64,000 nucleotides of DNA from Methylocella tundrae (GCF_038024855.1 NZ_CP139088.1:62001-126000); one strand, 5' to 3'; positions 1 through 9,096 are shown, counted from the stretch's first letter. Program-made: numbers and translations. The notes: generated by a model from the sequence alone, not told the origin.

Positions 1-599
1 CCGGCGGCACTCTTGGTTGGCATGCGCGTGGCGGAGAAGTCGTGAAGAAGTAACGAAAGCTCGTCCGCAAGGAATGAGCCTCGGCGCCGGCGAGCGTGTT
101 CCGGCGCCTTGTTTCGCGCCGCTGCTCAGCGAGGAAATTTGCGCGGGCTCCGCGGTCGTGGACCCCTGCGGAAAGCCCTTGGCGGCTGCGAAATCCCGCA
201 TTGCGCGGAACAGGCCATCATAATGTCTGCCCCTTGAGGTCGACCGCGCCATGGATGCCCCGGCCGTCTTGCCGCGGCGGTCCGACGGCCTTATCTTGAA
301 GTACGCCGCGTTGAGGCGCCTTGGGCGCGTTTCCGTCACGCTGCGTTTCTGGCGAAGCTGATCCAAAGCTCAGACACGCAACCACCGACATGACTGCATC
401 GGTTGTCTTGCGCAAAAATGCGCCGTGACACCCAGCCAATCATCCTGCTACCAATTCGAGCCGGCCTAACGAACGGCGAAGGATCGCAGCGACCTTGACG
501 GAACAAAACGCGAAGACGTCCCGGTCCGGCCCTTCGGCGTGAGCGGCGAGCACGATCCATTCCGAGAAAAACGCATCAACTGTTTAAGCGGCGACATCT
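1..599. other. Leader stretch without a confident gene
   Basis: No reading frame here resembles a known protein. Frame 1 stays open from base 1 to a TGA at 43-45 and could be the last 14 codons of a gene that begins left of the window. A terminator-like hairpin follows at 83-114. The rest, up to the Rrf2 regulator at 600, holds only short overlapping frames with no family signature. Confidence 0.5.
83..114 (+). terminator. Terminator-like hairpin
   Basis: GGCGCCGG (83-90) and CCGGCGCC (101-108) form a perfect 8-bp stem around a 10-nt loop, followed by TTGTTT. It would suit termination of a gene entering from the left edge. The U tract is imperfect, so efficiency is uncertain. Confidence 0.45.
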
Positions 600-1106
600 A
601 TGAAACTGACGAGCTACTCCAACTACTGCTTGCGCGTGCTCATGGTCGCCGCGGCCCGGTCGCCCGATCTGACGACGATCCAGGACGTCGCCATCGGATT
701 TGGCGTCTCGAAGGCGCATCTGGTCAAGTGCGCGCACCAGCTTGGAACCTGGGGGTATTTGGAGACCGTGCGTGGCAACAAGGGCGGCTTTCGCCTGGCG
801 CGGCCGGCCAACGCCATCCGGCTCGGTGAAGTGATCCGGCGCACGGAAGAGGGATTCGAACTCGTTGAGTGCTTCGACGCGGACACCAACACTTGTCCGC
901 TCATCGAGAAGTGCAAGCTGAGCATCGCTTTGCGACGGGCGCTGGAGGCCTTCCTCGCAGTTCTCGACGGCATCACATTGGCCGATATCACCACCAACGG
1001 CAACGATCTCCTCACTGTGCTTGACTTGCAGCTCCCGCCCGCCTCGGGGCGGGTCCCGGGCGTCGTCGGGCCAACCGTTCGCCCAGCGCCAGCTCAGCCA
1101 AGATGA
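600..1106 (+). CDS. Rrf2-family regulator, NsrR-like
   Basis: 168 aa. The N-terminal half is an Rrf2 winged helix: a helix-turn-helix around residues 24-50, then a wing with GNKGGFRLARP, the family's typical GG-F-LARP pattern. Cys91, Cys99 and Cys105 have the spacing seen in NsrR and RsrR proteins, which ligate an Fe-S cluster that senses nitric oxide or redox state. The last 25 residues are low-complexity and Pro-rich. The gene lies upstream of a ferritin-like gene and the cytochrome bd operon, and an NsrR-like palindrome follows at 1303-1327. Control of NO or respiratory stress genes is inferred from the Cys triad and the context. No strong ribosome-binding site precedes the ATG. Confidence 0.88.
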   Translation: MKLTSYSNYCLRVLMVAAARSPDLTTIQDVAIGFGVSKAHLVKCAHQLGTWGYLETVRGNKGGFRLARPANAIRLGEVIRRTEEGFELVECFDADTNTCPLIEKCKLSIALRRALEAFLAVLDGITLADITTNGNDLLTVLDLQLPPASGRVPGVVGPTVRPAPAQPR

Positions 1107-1302
1107 GCGACGCCGGCTCCACCCGAATGCTCGCATAGGCGACCTTGTAGCCGGCGCGCAATCGGCGCCGTCCGGGGCGATCCGTCCAGCCCGAGAATCC
1201 GCGCGATTTGCAGCATAAAAGGACAGATCTGTCGCCGCCGCACGTCATGAGATCGCGCAGCGCCCATTCGTCGCAGAGTTCATTTGCACCGGCCGGATCT
1301 CC

Positions 1303-1327
1303 AAAGATATATTGACGATATAACTTT
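1303..1327. promoter_or_regulatory. NsrR-like operator palindrome
   Basis: A 25-bp imperfect palindrome centred on 1315, with 10 of 12 base pairs matched. The halves AAGATATATTG (1304-1314) and, on the other strand, AAGTTATATCG (1326-1316) are separated by one base. This is the layout of the gammaproteobacterial NsrR consensus (two 11-bp AAGATGYATTT-type halves one base apart). It lies about 200 bp after the Rrf2 gene and 140 bp before the DUF2202 gene, so the ferritin-like gene is the likely target. Binding is inferred. Confidence 0.5.
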
Positions 1328-1466
1328 GTGTGATTACAAGAGAGTTCGCCGGTCGCCGATGATCGCGGTCGCGGCTGTCGTCACAACGCCACATATGTCC
1401 GGCTCACGATGAAGCCTTCGCCCGGCCTGTGGACTGGCTTTTCCATTCTGCATGGGAGAATCCAAC

Positions 1467-1985
1467 ATGCAACATCACATCGAATCGAGTTGCGGCGGCA
1501 ATGGCCGCGGCGGTCGTCGCGCGCAAGGCTGCGCCAGCGTCACAGCTCCCCACGATATTGCGAGCCCGTTGTCGCCGGCGGCCCGAAGCGCGGTCATTGA
1601 GGCGCTGGAGGATGAGTATCACGCGCGCGCCTTCTACCGGGCTATTCTCGAGCGCTTTCCCGGCGCGAAGCCGTTCAGCCATATCGTTGAGGCGGAGAGC
1701 CGTCACGCGGCTGCGCTGGAGCGCGTCCTCGCGGCCTACGCCGTTCCGGTCCCGTCCGACCGGCATGCGGGCAGTGAGGAGATCCGGCGGTCGGTTCCGG
1801 CCGCGCTCGCCTGCGCCTGCGAAATCGCGGCGCAGGCTGAAATCGAGAATGTCAGCCTCTATGAGGATAAGCTTCTTCCGCGCGTCGCCGGCTACCAGGC
1901 GATCGAAAGCGTCTTCAATCGCCTGATGCAAGCATCGCGCGACCGCCACCTGCCGGCGTTCCAGCGGTGCGCCGCGCGAGGCTGA
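1467..1985 (+). CDS. Ferritin-like DUF2202 protein
   Basis: 172 aa. The core, from about residue 45, has two helical segments with E-x-E/Y-x-AR and E-x2-H patterns (ALEDEYHARAFY, then EAESRHAAALERVL) and a later AQAEIENVSLYE segment. This is typical of the DUF2202 ferritin-like four-helix family, whose members may bind a di-iron centre. The start is set at 1467 because GGGAGAA (1454-1460) sits 6 nt upstream; an in-frame ATG at 1452 lies in that ribosome-binding site. The N-terminus is Cys/His/Gly-rich. The upstream NsrR-like palindrome suggests induction by NO or iron-sulfur stress. The biochemical role is unknown. Confidence 0.75.
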   Translation: MQHHIESSCGGNGRGGRRAQGCASVTAPHDIASPLSPAARSAVIEALEDEYHARAFYRAILERFPGAKPFSHIVEAESRHAAALERVLAAYAVPVPSDRHAGSEEIRRSVPAALACACEIAAQAEIENVSLYEDKLLPRVAGYQAIESVFNRLMQASRDRHLPAFQRCAARG

Positions 1986-2305
1986 CGCAGCGGCGTCGTC
2001 GCGCGCCGGCGGGAATCGTTTCGCGGTGACGACGCATATTCCTTTTTCCTTCCTACAATTCCTACGCCTCTAGAATTCCCATGTCCGCCGCCACGCGCGT
2101 TCAACGCGCGGGCCGCTCCGACGCCGCGCGACTGGCTGCTTTTGCGCGCGCAAGCGCCCGGACTTATTCCTCTTCCTCACACCGCAAGCGCGCCTTTCAT
2201 TTGTGTATGAAATATGTCTTTGCCGTCATGTTCCCCTGAACAAAAACGAGCGGACCAAAGGGGCGTGTCTCAACAAGGATGTAGCGCGCCCGCCCGTTGT
2301 GCGTA

Positions 2306-2314
2306 TGGTATAAT
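2306..2314 (+). promoter_or_regulatory. Possible extended -10 promoter for the cyd operon
   Basis: TGGTATAAT is a perfect extended -10 (TGN-TATAAT). No good -35 lies 17 bp upstream. A start here would give a leader of about 300 nt before cydA, and the two hairpins at 2555-2590 would be in it. Confidence 0.3.
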
Positions 2315-2554
2315 TGGTTTGGTGCGGCGAATCGCCGCCTTGGGCGTGATCCCGCTATGCGCCCGCGATCTCGGTGGGCTTATGTCGCGGTCACTTTATA
2401 AATTTAAACAAAGGCTTGTGTGTGCTGCCGATGTCAGAGCCAGGCCGTTCGAGCGTTCCACGCCGGCGCCATTGGCCGGTCCGCATCAATGACTCGTATC
2501 TTCGATATGAAATAGATGTTTGCTCGTATATTAGAAAAATATGTTTGAGGTTCA

Positions 2555-2590
2555 GGGCGCCTCCAGGCGCCCCGGATCTTTAGCCCGGGG
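2555..2590 (+). promoter_or_regulatory. Two overlapping, mutually exclusive hairpins in the cydA leader
   Basis: Hairpin 1 pairs GGGCGCC (2555-2561) with GGCGCCC (2566-2572) around TCCA. Hairpin 2 pairs CCCCGG (2570-2575) with CCGGGG (2585-2590). Bases 2570-2572 belong to both stems, so only one can form at a time. The second ends 12 nt before the cydA ribosome-binding site (GAGAGGA, 2603-2609). Confidence 0.35.
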
Positions 2591-2620
2591 CTTCGGCCCA
2601 TCGAGAGGATGTCAGCCATC

Positions 2621-4198
2621 ATGATCGATCAGACGTTCGTGGAGTTGTCGCGATGGCAGTTCGCCGCGACGGCGCTTTATCACTTTCTCTTCGTGCCTTT
2701 GACCCTCGGGCTCTCGTGGCTTCTGGTCATCATGGAGACGGTCTATGTGATGACCGGCAAAGTGATCTACAGGGACATGACCCAGTTCTGGGGCAAGTTG
2801 TTTGGCATCAACTTCGCACTTGGCGTCGCGACGGGCCTTACGATGGAGTTCCAGTTCGGCACCAACTGGTCCTACTATTCACACTATGTCGGCGACGTGT
2901 TCGGAGCGCCGCTGGCGATTGAAGGCCTGATGGCCTTCTTCCTCGAGTCGACCTTCATCGGCCTGTTCTTCCTCGGGTGGGACAAGCTATCGAGGCGCCA
3001 GCATCTGGCGGTGACCTTTTTCATGGCGTTCGGCTCCAACCTCTCAGCGTTGTGGATTCTCGTCGCCAACGGCTGGATGCAGAACCCGGTAGGCTCGGTG
3101 TTCCGGCCCGAAACGATGCGCATGGAGATGCAAAGCTTCTCGGAGGTGTTCTTCAACCCGGTCGCCCAGGTGAAGTTTGTCCACGCCGTCGCCGCCGGCT
3201 ATGTCACGGGCTCGATGTTCGTCCTCGGCATCTCCTCATGGTACATCCTCAAGGGCCGGGATCTGCCTTTCGCGCGGCGCTCCTTCGCCGTCGCTGTCGG
3301 CTTTGGCCTCGCTTCCTCGCTGTCGGTCCTCGTTCTCGGCGACGCGAGCGGCTATGAACTCGGCGACGTCCAGAAGGTGAAGCTCGCAGCGATCGAGGCC
3401 GAATGGCATACCGAGCCCGCGCCCGCCGCCTTCACGCTCTTCGGCTTCCCCAGCCAGGACGCCAAGGAAACGAAGTTCAAAGTTCAGATCCCGTGGGCGC
3501 TGGGCCTTATCGCGACGCACTCCACCGACACCGAGGTGACAGGGCTTCTCGATCTGAAAGTCCAGCACGAGGCGCGCATCCGGTCGGGACAGATCGCCTA
3601 TGGCGCATTGCAGAAGATTCGCGCCGGCGACGCCAGTCCGCAGACCCGCGCAACCTTCGACGCGCATGCAAAGGATGTCGGCTACGGCCTGCTGCTAAAG
3701 CAATTCACGGATGATCCTGCGAATGCGACTGAGGCGGACGTCCGCGCCGCGGCCGAGAGCACCATTCCGACCGTCTGGCCGCTGTTCTGGGCTTTCAGAG
3801 TCATGGTTGGCCTCGGCTTCAGCATGCTCTTCATCTTCGCCGCCGGGTTCTGGCTCAACGCCCGCAAGCGCCTCGAGCAGAACCGCTGGTGTCTCTGGCT
3901 TGCGGTCATCGCTATTCCGGCGCCCTGGATAGCCAATGAATCTGGCTGGTTCGTCGCCGAATTCGGCCGCCAGCCCTGGGCCATCGGTGAGGTGTTGCCG
4001 ACCTTCCTCGGCACATCGAGCCTCACCTCCGGCGATCTGATCTTCTCGCTGGCCGGTTTCATCGGCTTCTACACGGTGCTGTTGGCGATCGAGGTCTTTT
4101 TGATGGTGAAGTTCGTGAGGCTCGGACCGAGTTCGCTCGGGCTAGGGCGCTATCACTTTGAGCGCAAGCATCGCCCCAGCGCTCTTCCGGCCGAATGA
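2621..4198 (+). CDS. cydA: Cytochrome bd quinol oxidase subunit I
   Basis: 525 aa, close to the family's usual length of about 520. This membrane subunit oxidises quinol and carries haems b558, b595 and d. Visible signatures are ELSRWQFAATALYHFLFVP with the N-terminal haem His, VKFVHAVAAGYVTGS with the b558 His, and ESGWFVAEFGRQPW near the C-terminus. The segment QKIRAGDASPQTRATFDAH after the quinol loop matches the long Q-loop (E. coli-like) subfamily. The start is set at 2621 because GAGAGGA (2603-2609) precedes it and the family begins about here; an ATG at 2609 would lie in that site. First gene of cydABXDC. Confidence 0.96.
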   Translation: MIDQTFVELSRWQFAATALYHFLFVPLTLGLSWLLVIMETVYVMTGKVIYRDMTQFWGKLFGINFALGVATGLTMEFQFGTNWSYYSHYVGDVFGAPLAIEGLMAFFLESTFIGLFFLGWDKLSRRQHLAVTFFMAFGSNLSALWILVANGWMQNPVGSVFRPETMRMEMQSFSEVFFNPVAQVKFVHAVAAGYVTGSMFVLGISSWYILKGRDLPFARRSFAVAVGFGLASSLSVLVLGDASGYELGDVQKVKLAAIEAEWHTEPAPAAFTLFGFPSQDAKETKFKVQIPWALGLIATHSTDTEVTGLLDLKVQHEARIRSGQIAYGALQKIRAGDASPQTRATFDAHAKDVGYGLLLKQFTDDPANATEADVRAAAESTIPTVWPLFWAFRVMVGLGFSMLFIFAAGFWLNARKRLEQNRWCLWLAVIAIPAPWIANESGWFVAEFGRQPWAIGEVLPTFLGTSSLTSGDLIFSLAGFIGFYTVLLAIEVFLMVKFVRLGPSSLGLGRYHFERKHRPSALPAE

Positions 4199-4217
4199 AC
4201 GATGTGAGGGCAGGATC

Positions 4218-5369
4218 ATGTTCGACTATGAAACGCTGAGATTCATCTGGTGGATGCTTGTCGGCGCGCTGCTGATGGGCTTCGCCATCACGGACGGCAT
4301 GGATATGGGGGTCGGCAGCCTGTTGCCCTTCGTCGCCAGGACCGACACCGAACGGCGCATCGCCATCAACACCATCGGCCCGCATTGGGACGGCAATCAG
4401 GTCTGGTTCATCACCGCGGGCGGCGCCCTTTTCGCCGCCTGGCCGGCGGTCTACGCCGCTGCCTTTTCCGGCTTCTACATGGCGATGCTGCTGGTGCTAT
4501 TCGCCCTGTTCTTCAGGCCTGTCGGCTTTGACTACCGGTCCAAAATCGAGAATCCTACCTGGAGAAACATCTGGGACTGGGGGCTCTTCGCCGGCGGCGC
4601 CATTCCCGCGCTGATCTTCGGCGTCGCCTTCGGCAATCTCCTGCAGGGCGTGCCGTTCTACCTCGACGACCTGTTGCGCTCGCATTATCAGGGTTCGCTC
4701 CTGACTGCCTTGCTGCCGCTCCTCAACCCTTTCGCCTTGCTCGCCGGGGTCATCAGCCTGACCATGCTCGTGGTGCATGGCGCCGTGTGGCTGCAACTGC
4801 GCACCGCCGATCCGGTGGCCGCGCGGGCGCGGGGGATCGCCATGGGCCTTGCGCCTCTCGTCACCATCGCCTTCGCCGCGGCCGGCGTCTGGCTGTGGTT
4901 CGGCGTCGACGGATATCGCATCGTCTCGGCGCCGCCGCACGGCGCCTTTCCGAACCCGCTCGCAAAGCAGGTGGTGCGCGACGCCCATGCCTGGTTCGAC
5001 ATTTATCGCCGCATGCCTGTCGCTCTGATCGCGCCGGCTCTTGGTCTTTGCGGACCGCTTGCTACGGCGCTCCTCGCGAAAGCCGGCCGCCCCGGTCTCG
5101 CCTTCGTCACCAGCGCGCTTGGCATGGTTGGCGTCATCGGTTCGGCAGGTCTGTCGATGTTCCCTTTTGTGATGCCGTCGAGCATAGATCTGAAGTCGAG
5201 CCTTACGATCTGGGACGCAGCCTCGAGTCATTTGACCCTGACCGTGATGTTCTGGGCCGTCGTGATCCTCCTGCCTATGGTTCTCGCCTACACCGTGTGG
5301 TGCTACGCCCGCATGTGGGGCAAAGTGACGGCCGCCGAGATCGAAAGCCGCTCCCACTCCGCCTACTGA
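4218..5369 (+). CDS. cydB: Cytochrome bd quinol oxidase subunit II
   Basis: 383 aa, the normal length. The start MFDYETLRFIWWMLVGALLMGFAITDGMDMG is the classic CydB N-terminus, in which the buried FAITDGFD-like motif lines the proton or oxygen path. Multiple membrane segments run throughout. GAGGGCAGGA (4206-4215) precedes the ATG at 4218; a frame open from 4158 overlaps cydA and is not used. The gene follows cydA by 19 nt. With CydA it makes the high-affinity, NO-tolerant terminal oxidase. Confidence 0.96.
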   Translation: MFDYETLRFIWWMLVGALLMGFAITDGMDMGVGSLLPFVARTDTERRIAINTIGPHWDGNQVWFITAGGALFAAWPAVYAAAFSGFYMAMLLVLFALFFRPVGFDYRSKIENPTWRNIWDWGLFAGGAIPALIFGVAFGNLLQGVPFYLDDLLRSHYQGSLLTALLPLLNPFALLAGVISLTMLVVHGAVWLQLRTADPVAARARGIAMGLAPLVTIAFAAAGVWLWFGVDGYRIVSAPPHGAFPNPLAKQVVRDAHAWFDIYRRMPVALIAPALGLCGPLATALLAKAGRPGLAFVTSALGMVGVIGSAGLSMFPFVMPSSIDLKSSLTIWDAASSHLTLTVMFWAVVILLPMVLAYTVWCYARMWGKVTAAEIESRSHSAY

Positions 5370-5384
5370 AAGAGGAGACGCAGA

Positions 5385-5522
5385 ATGTGGTATTTCACCT
5401 GGATCCTCGGCGTTACCGCCGCGATCGCAATCGGGGTTATCAACGTGATGTGGTATGAATTCCAGGATAATCTCGATGGAAACGGCGCCGCCGCGGAGCC
5501 GGAGCGGGCTCCCGTGGAATGA
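5385..5522 (+). CDS. cydX: Cytochrome bd small subunit CydX
   Basis: 45 aa: one membrane helix preceded by MWYFTWILG and followed by NVMWYEFQD and an acidic tail. The opening MWYF-W-LG and the W-x-E after the helix are the CydX/YbgT signature. In E. coli this small subunit stabilises the haems of the oxidase. AGAGGAG (5371-5377) lies 7 nt before the ATG, and the gene starts 15 nt after cydB. It is easily missed because it is so short. Confidence 0.92.
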   Translation: MWYFTWILGVTAAIAIGVINVMWYEFQDNLDGNGAAAEPERAPVE

Positions 5523-5578
5523 ATGATTGGCGCATTTCCTAGCCCGGCGCCGCCGCGATTGACGGGAGCGGGTAAGAC

Positions 5579-7354
5579 ATGACGGACGCTGCCGGGCTTC
5601 TGAAATCGACCCGTGCTATAGCTGCGGGCGCGCTGCCGCTCTGCCTCGCGTCAGGCGTCGCGCACGGCCTCCTCGCCGTCGTGGTCGCGTGGATTATTTC
5701 CGGCGTCATCGATGCGGTGGTCTTTCACTCGGCTGACCTTGCCGCTGTATCCGGGCGCATCGCGTTCCTCTTCATTCTCTATTTCGTCCGCGCCGCCGTC
5801 GCCTTCGTCGCTGATCAGGCAGGCTTCCACGCCGCCGCCCGGGTGCGCCGCCATCTCTTCGGCCGCCTGCTCGCAGAGATCGGAATATTGGGACCGGTGC
5901 GGCTTGCGGGGACGCCGACCGGAGACCTTGTGACGACGCTGACCGATGCGGTGACGGCCATTGAACCATATTGGCGGCGCTGGATCCCCGCCATGGCGAC
6001 AACAGCAATCATGCCGCTGGCGATCCTGCTCATCGTCGCGCCCCTCGACTGGCTTTCGGGCGTTATCCTCATCGCCACGGCGCCGCTCATCGTCGTCTTC
6101 ATGGCGCTTGTCGGCAAGGGCGCGGAGCAGGCCAATCAACGCCAATGGAGAAATCTGGCCCGACTTGGCGGCCATCTCCTTGACGCCGTCCAGGGGCTCG
6201 CCGATCTGAAGCTGCTCAGGGCCTCGAAGCGCGAGATCGGCATAGTCGCGCGCATGGCTGACGGCTATCGGCGCGATACTATGTCTGTGCTGCGCCTCGC
6301 CTTCCTGTCGGCCCTTGTGCTTGAATTCTTCGCGACGGTGTCGATCGCGCTCGTTGCGGTGTTGATCGGATTTCGCCTGATGTGGGGCGAGATGGATTTC
6401 CGCGCGGGCTTCTTCATCCTTCTGCTGGCGCCAGAATTCTATGCGCCGCTGCGCACGATGGGCGCCCAGCGTCACGCTCGCATGGAGGCGATCGCCGCGG
6501 CCGAGCGGCTTGTCGATTTGCTCGACCGGCCAAGGCCGGCCGCAGCGCCCGGCAATCGCCAGCTGGCACCGCGGCCAGCCGTCGCCCTGCGTTTCGAGGA
6601 CGTGCATGTCGCTTATGCTGACGGCCATCATGCTCTGAAAGACGTCAACCTCGACATCGCGAGCGGCGAACACATCGCCATCGTCGGCCCGAGCGGGGCG
6701 GGCAAGAGCACGCTTTTGGCGCTCCTTCTCGGTTTCGTCGAGGCGAGGTCCGGCCGCGTTCTCGTCGAAGGCGCGCCGATCGGCGAACTCGACCTCGCGG
6801 CCTGGCGAAGCCTCATCGCCTATGTGCCGCAGCGGCCGCACCTCTTCGACGGCACGCTCGACGACAACATAACGATGGGACGCGCCGCCGCCAACGGCGA
6901 GTTCGACGCCGCAATCGCCGCCGCGCTCACCGCCGCGCGCGCCGATGATTTCATCGCCCGGCTGCCGGACGGGCGCCAGACCCGGCTCGGCGAACGCGGC
7001 GAGGGACTTTCCGGCGGCGAAGCGCAGCGCATCGCGCTCGCCCGCGCCTTCTTCCGGCCGGCGCCGCTCGTCCTCTTCGATGAACCGACGGCCCATCTCG
7101 ATCCCCCGACCGAACGTCTCGTCAACGAGGCCATCGCCGATCTGGCCAGGGGGCGCACGATGATCTCGATCGCTCACCGGCTTGCGACCGTGCGCCGCGC
7201 CGACCGTATCCTGGTGCTCGCCGATGGCCGAATCGTCGAGGACGGCCGCCACGACGAACTCGCGGCGGCGGGAGGCCTTTACGCGCGCATGACCCAAAGA
7301 GCGCGGGGCGCAATGAAATCATCGGCCCCTCGCGACGGCAGGTGCGCGGCGTGA
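5579..7354 (+). CDS. cydD: ABC exporter subunit CydD
   Basis: 591 aa. The N-terminal half is a six-helix type-1 exporter membrane domain, and an ATPase domain runs from about residue 335. Walker A is GPSGAGKST, the signature is LSGGEAQRIALARAF, and Walker B is LVLFDEPTAHLD. CydDC exports cysteine/glutathione or otherwise handles haem and thiols needed to assemble cytochrome bd. The gene sits 56 nt after cydX. Its stop overlaps the cydC start by 4 nt (GTGA), as expected for a heterodimer. Confidence 0.93.
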   Translation: MTDAAGLLKSTRAIAAGALPLCLASGVAHGLLAVVVAWIISGVIDAVVFHSADLAAVSGRIAFLFILYFVRAAVAFVADQAGFHAAARVRRHLFGRLLAEIGILGPVRLAGTPTGDLVTTLTDAVTAIEPYWRRWIPAMATTAIMPLAILLIVAPLDWLSGVILIATAPLIVVFMALVGKGAEQANQRQWRNLARLGGHLLDAVQGLADLKLLRASKREIGIVARMADGYRRDTMSVLRLAFLSALVLEFFATVSIALVAVLIGFRLMWGEMDFRAGFFILLLAPEFYAPLRTMGAQRHARMEAIAAAERLVDLLDRPRPAAAPGNRQLAPRPAVALRFEDVHVAYADGHHALKDVNLDIASGEHIAIVGPSGAGKSTLLALLLGFVEARSGRVLVEGAPIGELDLAAWRSLIAYVPQRPHLFDGTLDDNITMGRAAANGEFDAAIAAALTAARADDFIARLPDGRQTRLGERGEGLSGGEAQRIALARAFFRPAPLVLFDEPTAHLDPPTERLVNEAIADLARGRTMISIAHRLATVRRADRILVLADGRIVEDGRHDELAAAGGLYARMTQRARGAMKSSAPRDGRCAA

Positions 7355-9096
7355 ACGATCTGATCCGCCTTCTTCGCCTCTATCGCCCCTACGCGGGCTG
7401 GATTGCCTTGTCGATCGCGGCGTCCCTGGCGGCGACGCTCGCCAATATCGGACTGATGGCGGCCTCCGGCTGGTTCATCACGGCGATGGCGCTCGCAGGC
7501 GTCGTCGCGCAGAGCTTCAATTACTTCACGCCGGCTGCGGTCATCCGGGCCTTTGCGATCCTGCGAACCGGCGGGCGTTATCTCGATCGGCTCATTAGTC
7601 ATGAGGCGACCTTCCGCCTGCTGGCGACGTCCCGCGGCTGGCTCTTCGCCCATCTTGAACCGCTGGCGCCGGGCGCGCTCTCCGACTTCCGCTCGGGCGA
7701 TCTTATGGCCCGGCTGAAGGGAGACGTCGATCGGCTCGAACTGGTGTTTTTGCGGCTTCTCGCGCCGCTCGCTGTGGCGGCGCTCTCCTCGATTGTGGTC
7801 ATCCTGACGCTGGCTCGCCACGACGGGCGTCTGGCCGCCGCCGTCGGCGCCGCCTTGCTCGTCGCCGGGCTCATCCTTCCCTTCGTCGCCGCCTTCGCCG
7901 GACGCGGCGCCGGTCGCCGAACCGCCGAGATTTCGGCTGAGATCCGCACGTCCATCGTCGACGATCTCGATGGGCTCGCGCTGTTGCAGCTGACCGGCGC
8001 GGACCGCCGACGGTTCGACGCTCTCGATCGACGCTACGGCGATCTCATCGCAGAGGAGGCGCGGCTCGCCCGATCGACCGGCTTCGGACAGAGCGGCGTC
8101 GCGCTCGCAGGCGATCTTGCCGCTGGAGCCGCCCTCTTGATTGGCATTCCGCTTGTTTCGAGCGGCCGCATGAGCGGACCGGACCTCACCATGGCGACGC
8201 TTCTGGCGCTTGCCGCCTTCGAGGCCTTCAACGGTGTTCCCGCCGCCTTCACGGGTCTTGCCGGCACGCTTGCATCCGCCCGCCGGATCTTCGCTCTCGT
8301 CGATCGCCAGCCCATCGTCGTCGATCCAGCGAAGCCGCAGAATCCGCCGGCCCGGTTCGATCTGGAATTCACGCGGGTCGGCCTGACCTATCCGGGGGCC
8401 TCCCGGCCGGCCCTTGCCGACATTGATCTTTGCATTCCGGAAGGCGCGCGCGTCGCGATCGTCGGATCGAGCGGCGCCGGCAAATCAAGCCTCGTCGATC
8501 TCCTCGTCCGCTTCCGCAACCCGACCTCAGGACAGATCCGTCTGGGCGGCGCGCCAATCGACCAGCTCTCGGGCGAGGCCGTGCGCGAACGGATCGCTGT
8601 CGTCCCACAGAACGCTCATCTCTTCACGGCGACGATCGCAGACAATCTGCGCCTCGCCCGCCCCGGCGCCAGCGACGCGGAGCTGCGCGACGCCGCCGCC
8701 GCGGCCTGCCTGCTTTCGTCGATCGAAGCGCTGCCGCAGGGGTTTGACACCCCGGTTGGCATCGCCGGCGCGCGCCTTTCCGGCGGCGAAGCGCGCCGTC
8801 TCGCCATCGCCCGCGCTCTTCTCGCCGCGAGCCCGATCCTCGTGCTGGACGAGCCGAGCGAAGGTCTCGACGCAGAAACCGAGAACGATCTCTTCGACGC
8901 GCTCCTTGCCCGAAATGTTGGCCGCACGCTCATTCTCCTCACCCATCGATTCTCCGCCATCGAGCGCATGGACGAGATCATCGTCATCGAAGCCGGCCGT
9001 ATCGTCGAGCGCGGCCGCTTCGACGAGCTGTCCGAGCGCGACGGCGCCTTCCGCCGCCTGTTCGACCGGATCGACGAAACCATCGGCCACCCGTAA
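7351..9096 (+). CDS. cydC: ABC exporter subunit CydC
   Basis: 581 aa. The membrane domain opens with the CydC-type ANIGLMAASGWFITAMALAG. The ATPase has Walker A GSSGAGKSS, signature LSGGEARRLAIARAL and Walker B ILVLDEPSEGLD. I prefer the GTG at 7351 because it overlaps the cydD stop (GTGA) and GGCAGG (7337-7342) lies 8 nt upstream; a GTG at 7342 is the alternative. Partner of CydD and last gene of the cyd operon. Confidence 0.92.
   Translation: MNDLIRLLRLYRPYAGWIALSIAASLAATLANIGLMAASGWFITAMALAGVVAQSFNYFTPAAVIRAFAILRTGGRYLDRLISHEATFRLLATSRGWLFAHLEPLAPGALSDFRSGDLMARLKGDVDRLELVFLRLLAPLAVAALSSIVVILTLARHDGRLAAAVGAALLVAGLILPFVAAFAGRGAGRRTAEISAEIRTSIVDDLDGLALLQLTGADRRRFDALDRRYGDLIAEEARLARSTGFGQSGVALAGDLAAGAALLIGIPLVSSGRMSGPDLTMATLLALAAFEAFNGVPAAFTGLAGTLASARRIFALVDRQPIVVDPAKPQNPPARFDLEFTRVGLTYPGASRPALADIDLCIPEGARVAIVGSSGAGKSSLVDLLVRFRNPTSGQIRLGGAPIDQLSGEAVRERIAVVPQNAHLFTATIADNLRLARPGASDAELRDAAAAACLLSSIEALPQGFDTPVGIAGARLSGGEARRLAIARALLAASPILVLDEPSEGLDAETENDLFDALLARNVGRTLILLTHRFSAIERMDEIIVIEAGRIVERGRFDELSERDGAFRRLFDRIDETIGHP

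Larger units (their letters stand above)
1986..2620. other. Long leader region before cydA
   Basis: 635 bp with no recognisable gene. It holds a GC hairpin at 2094-2110 (CGCGCG, loop TTCAA, CGCGCG) that could end the DUF2202 transcript although no U tract follows. There is an extended -10 element TGGTATAAT at 2306-2314, and an AT-rich stretch at 2496-2550. Two overlapping hairpins lie just before cydA. I found no TTGAT-N4-ATCAA box. Confidence 0.5.

Noticed and set aside
1986..2620. FNR/Anr box for the cyd operon
   Set aside because: Searched by eye for TTGAT-N4-ATCAA and TTGA-N6-TCAA; none found.
5651..7297. 548-codon minus-strand frame
   Set aside because: Shadow of cydD, with low-complexity, Arg/Glu/His-rich composition.
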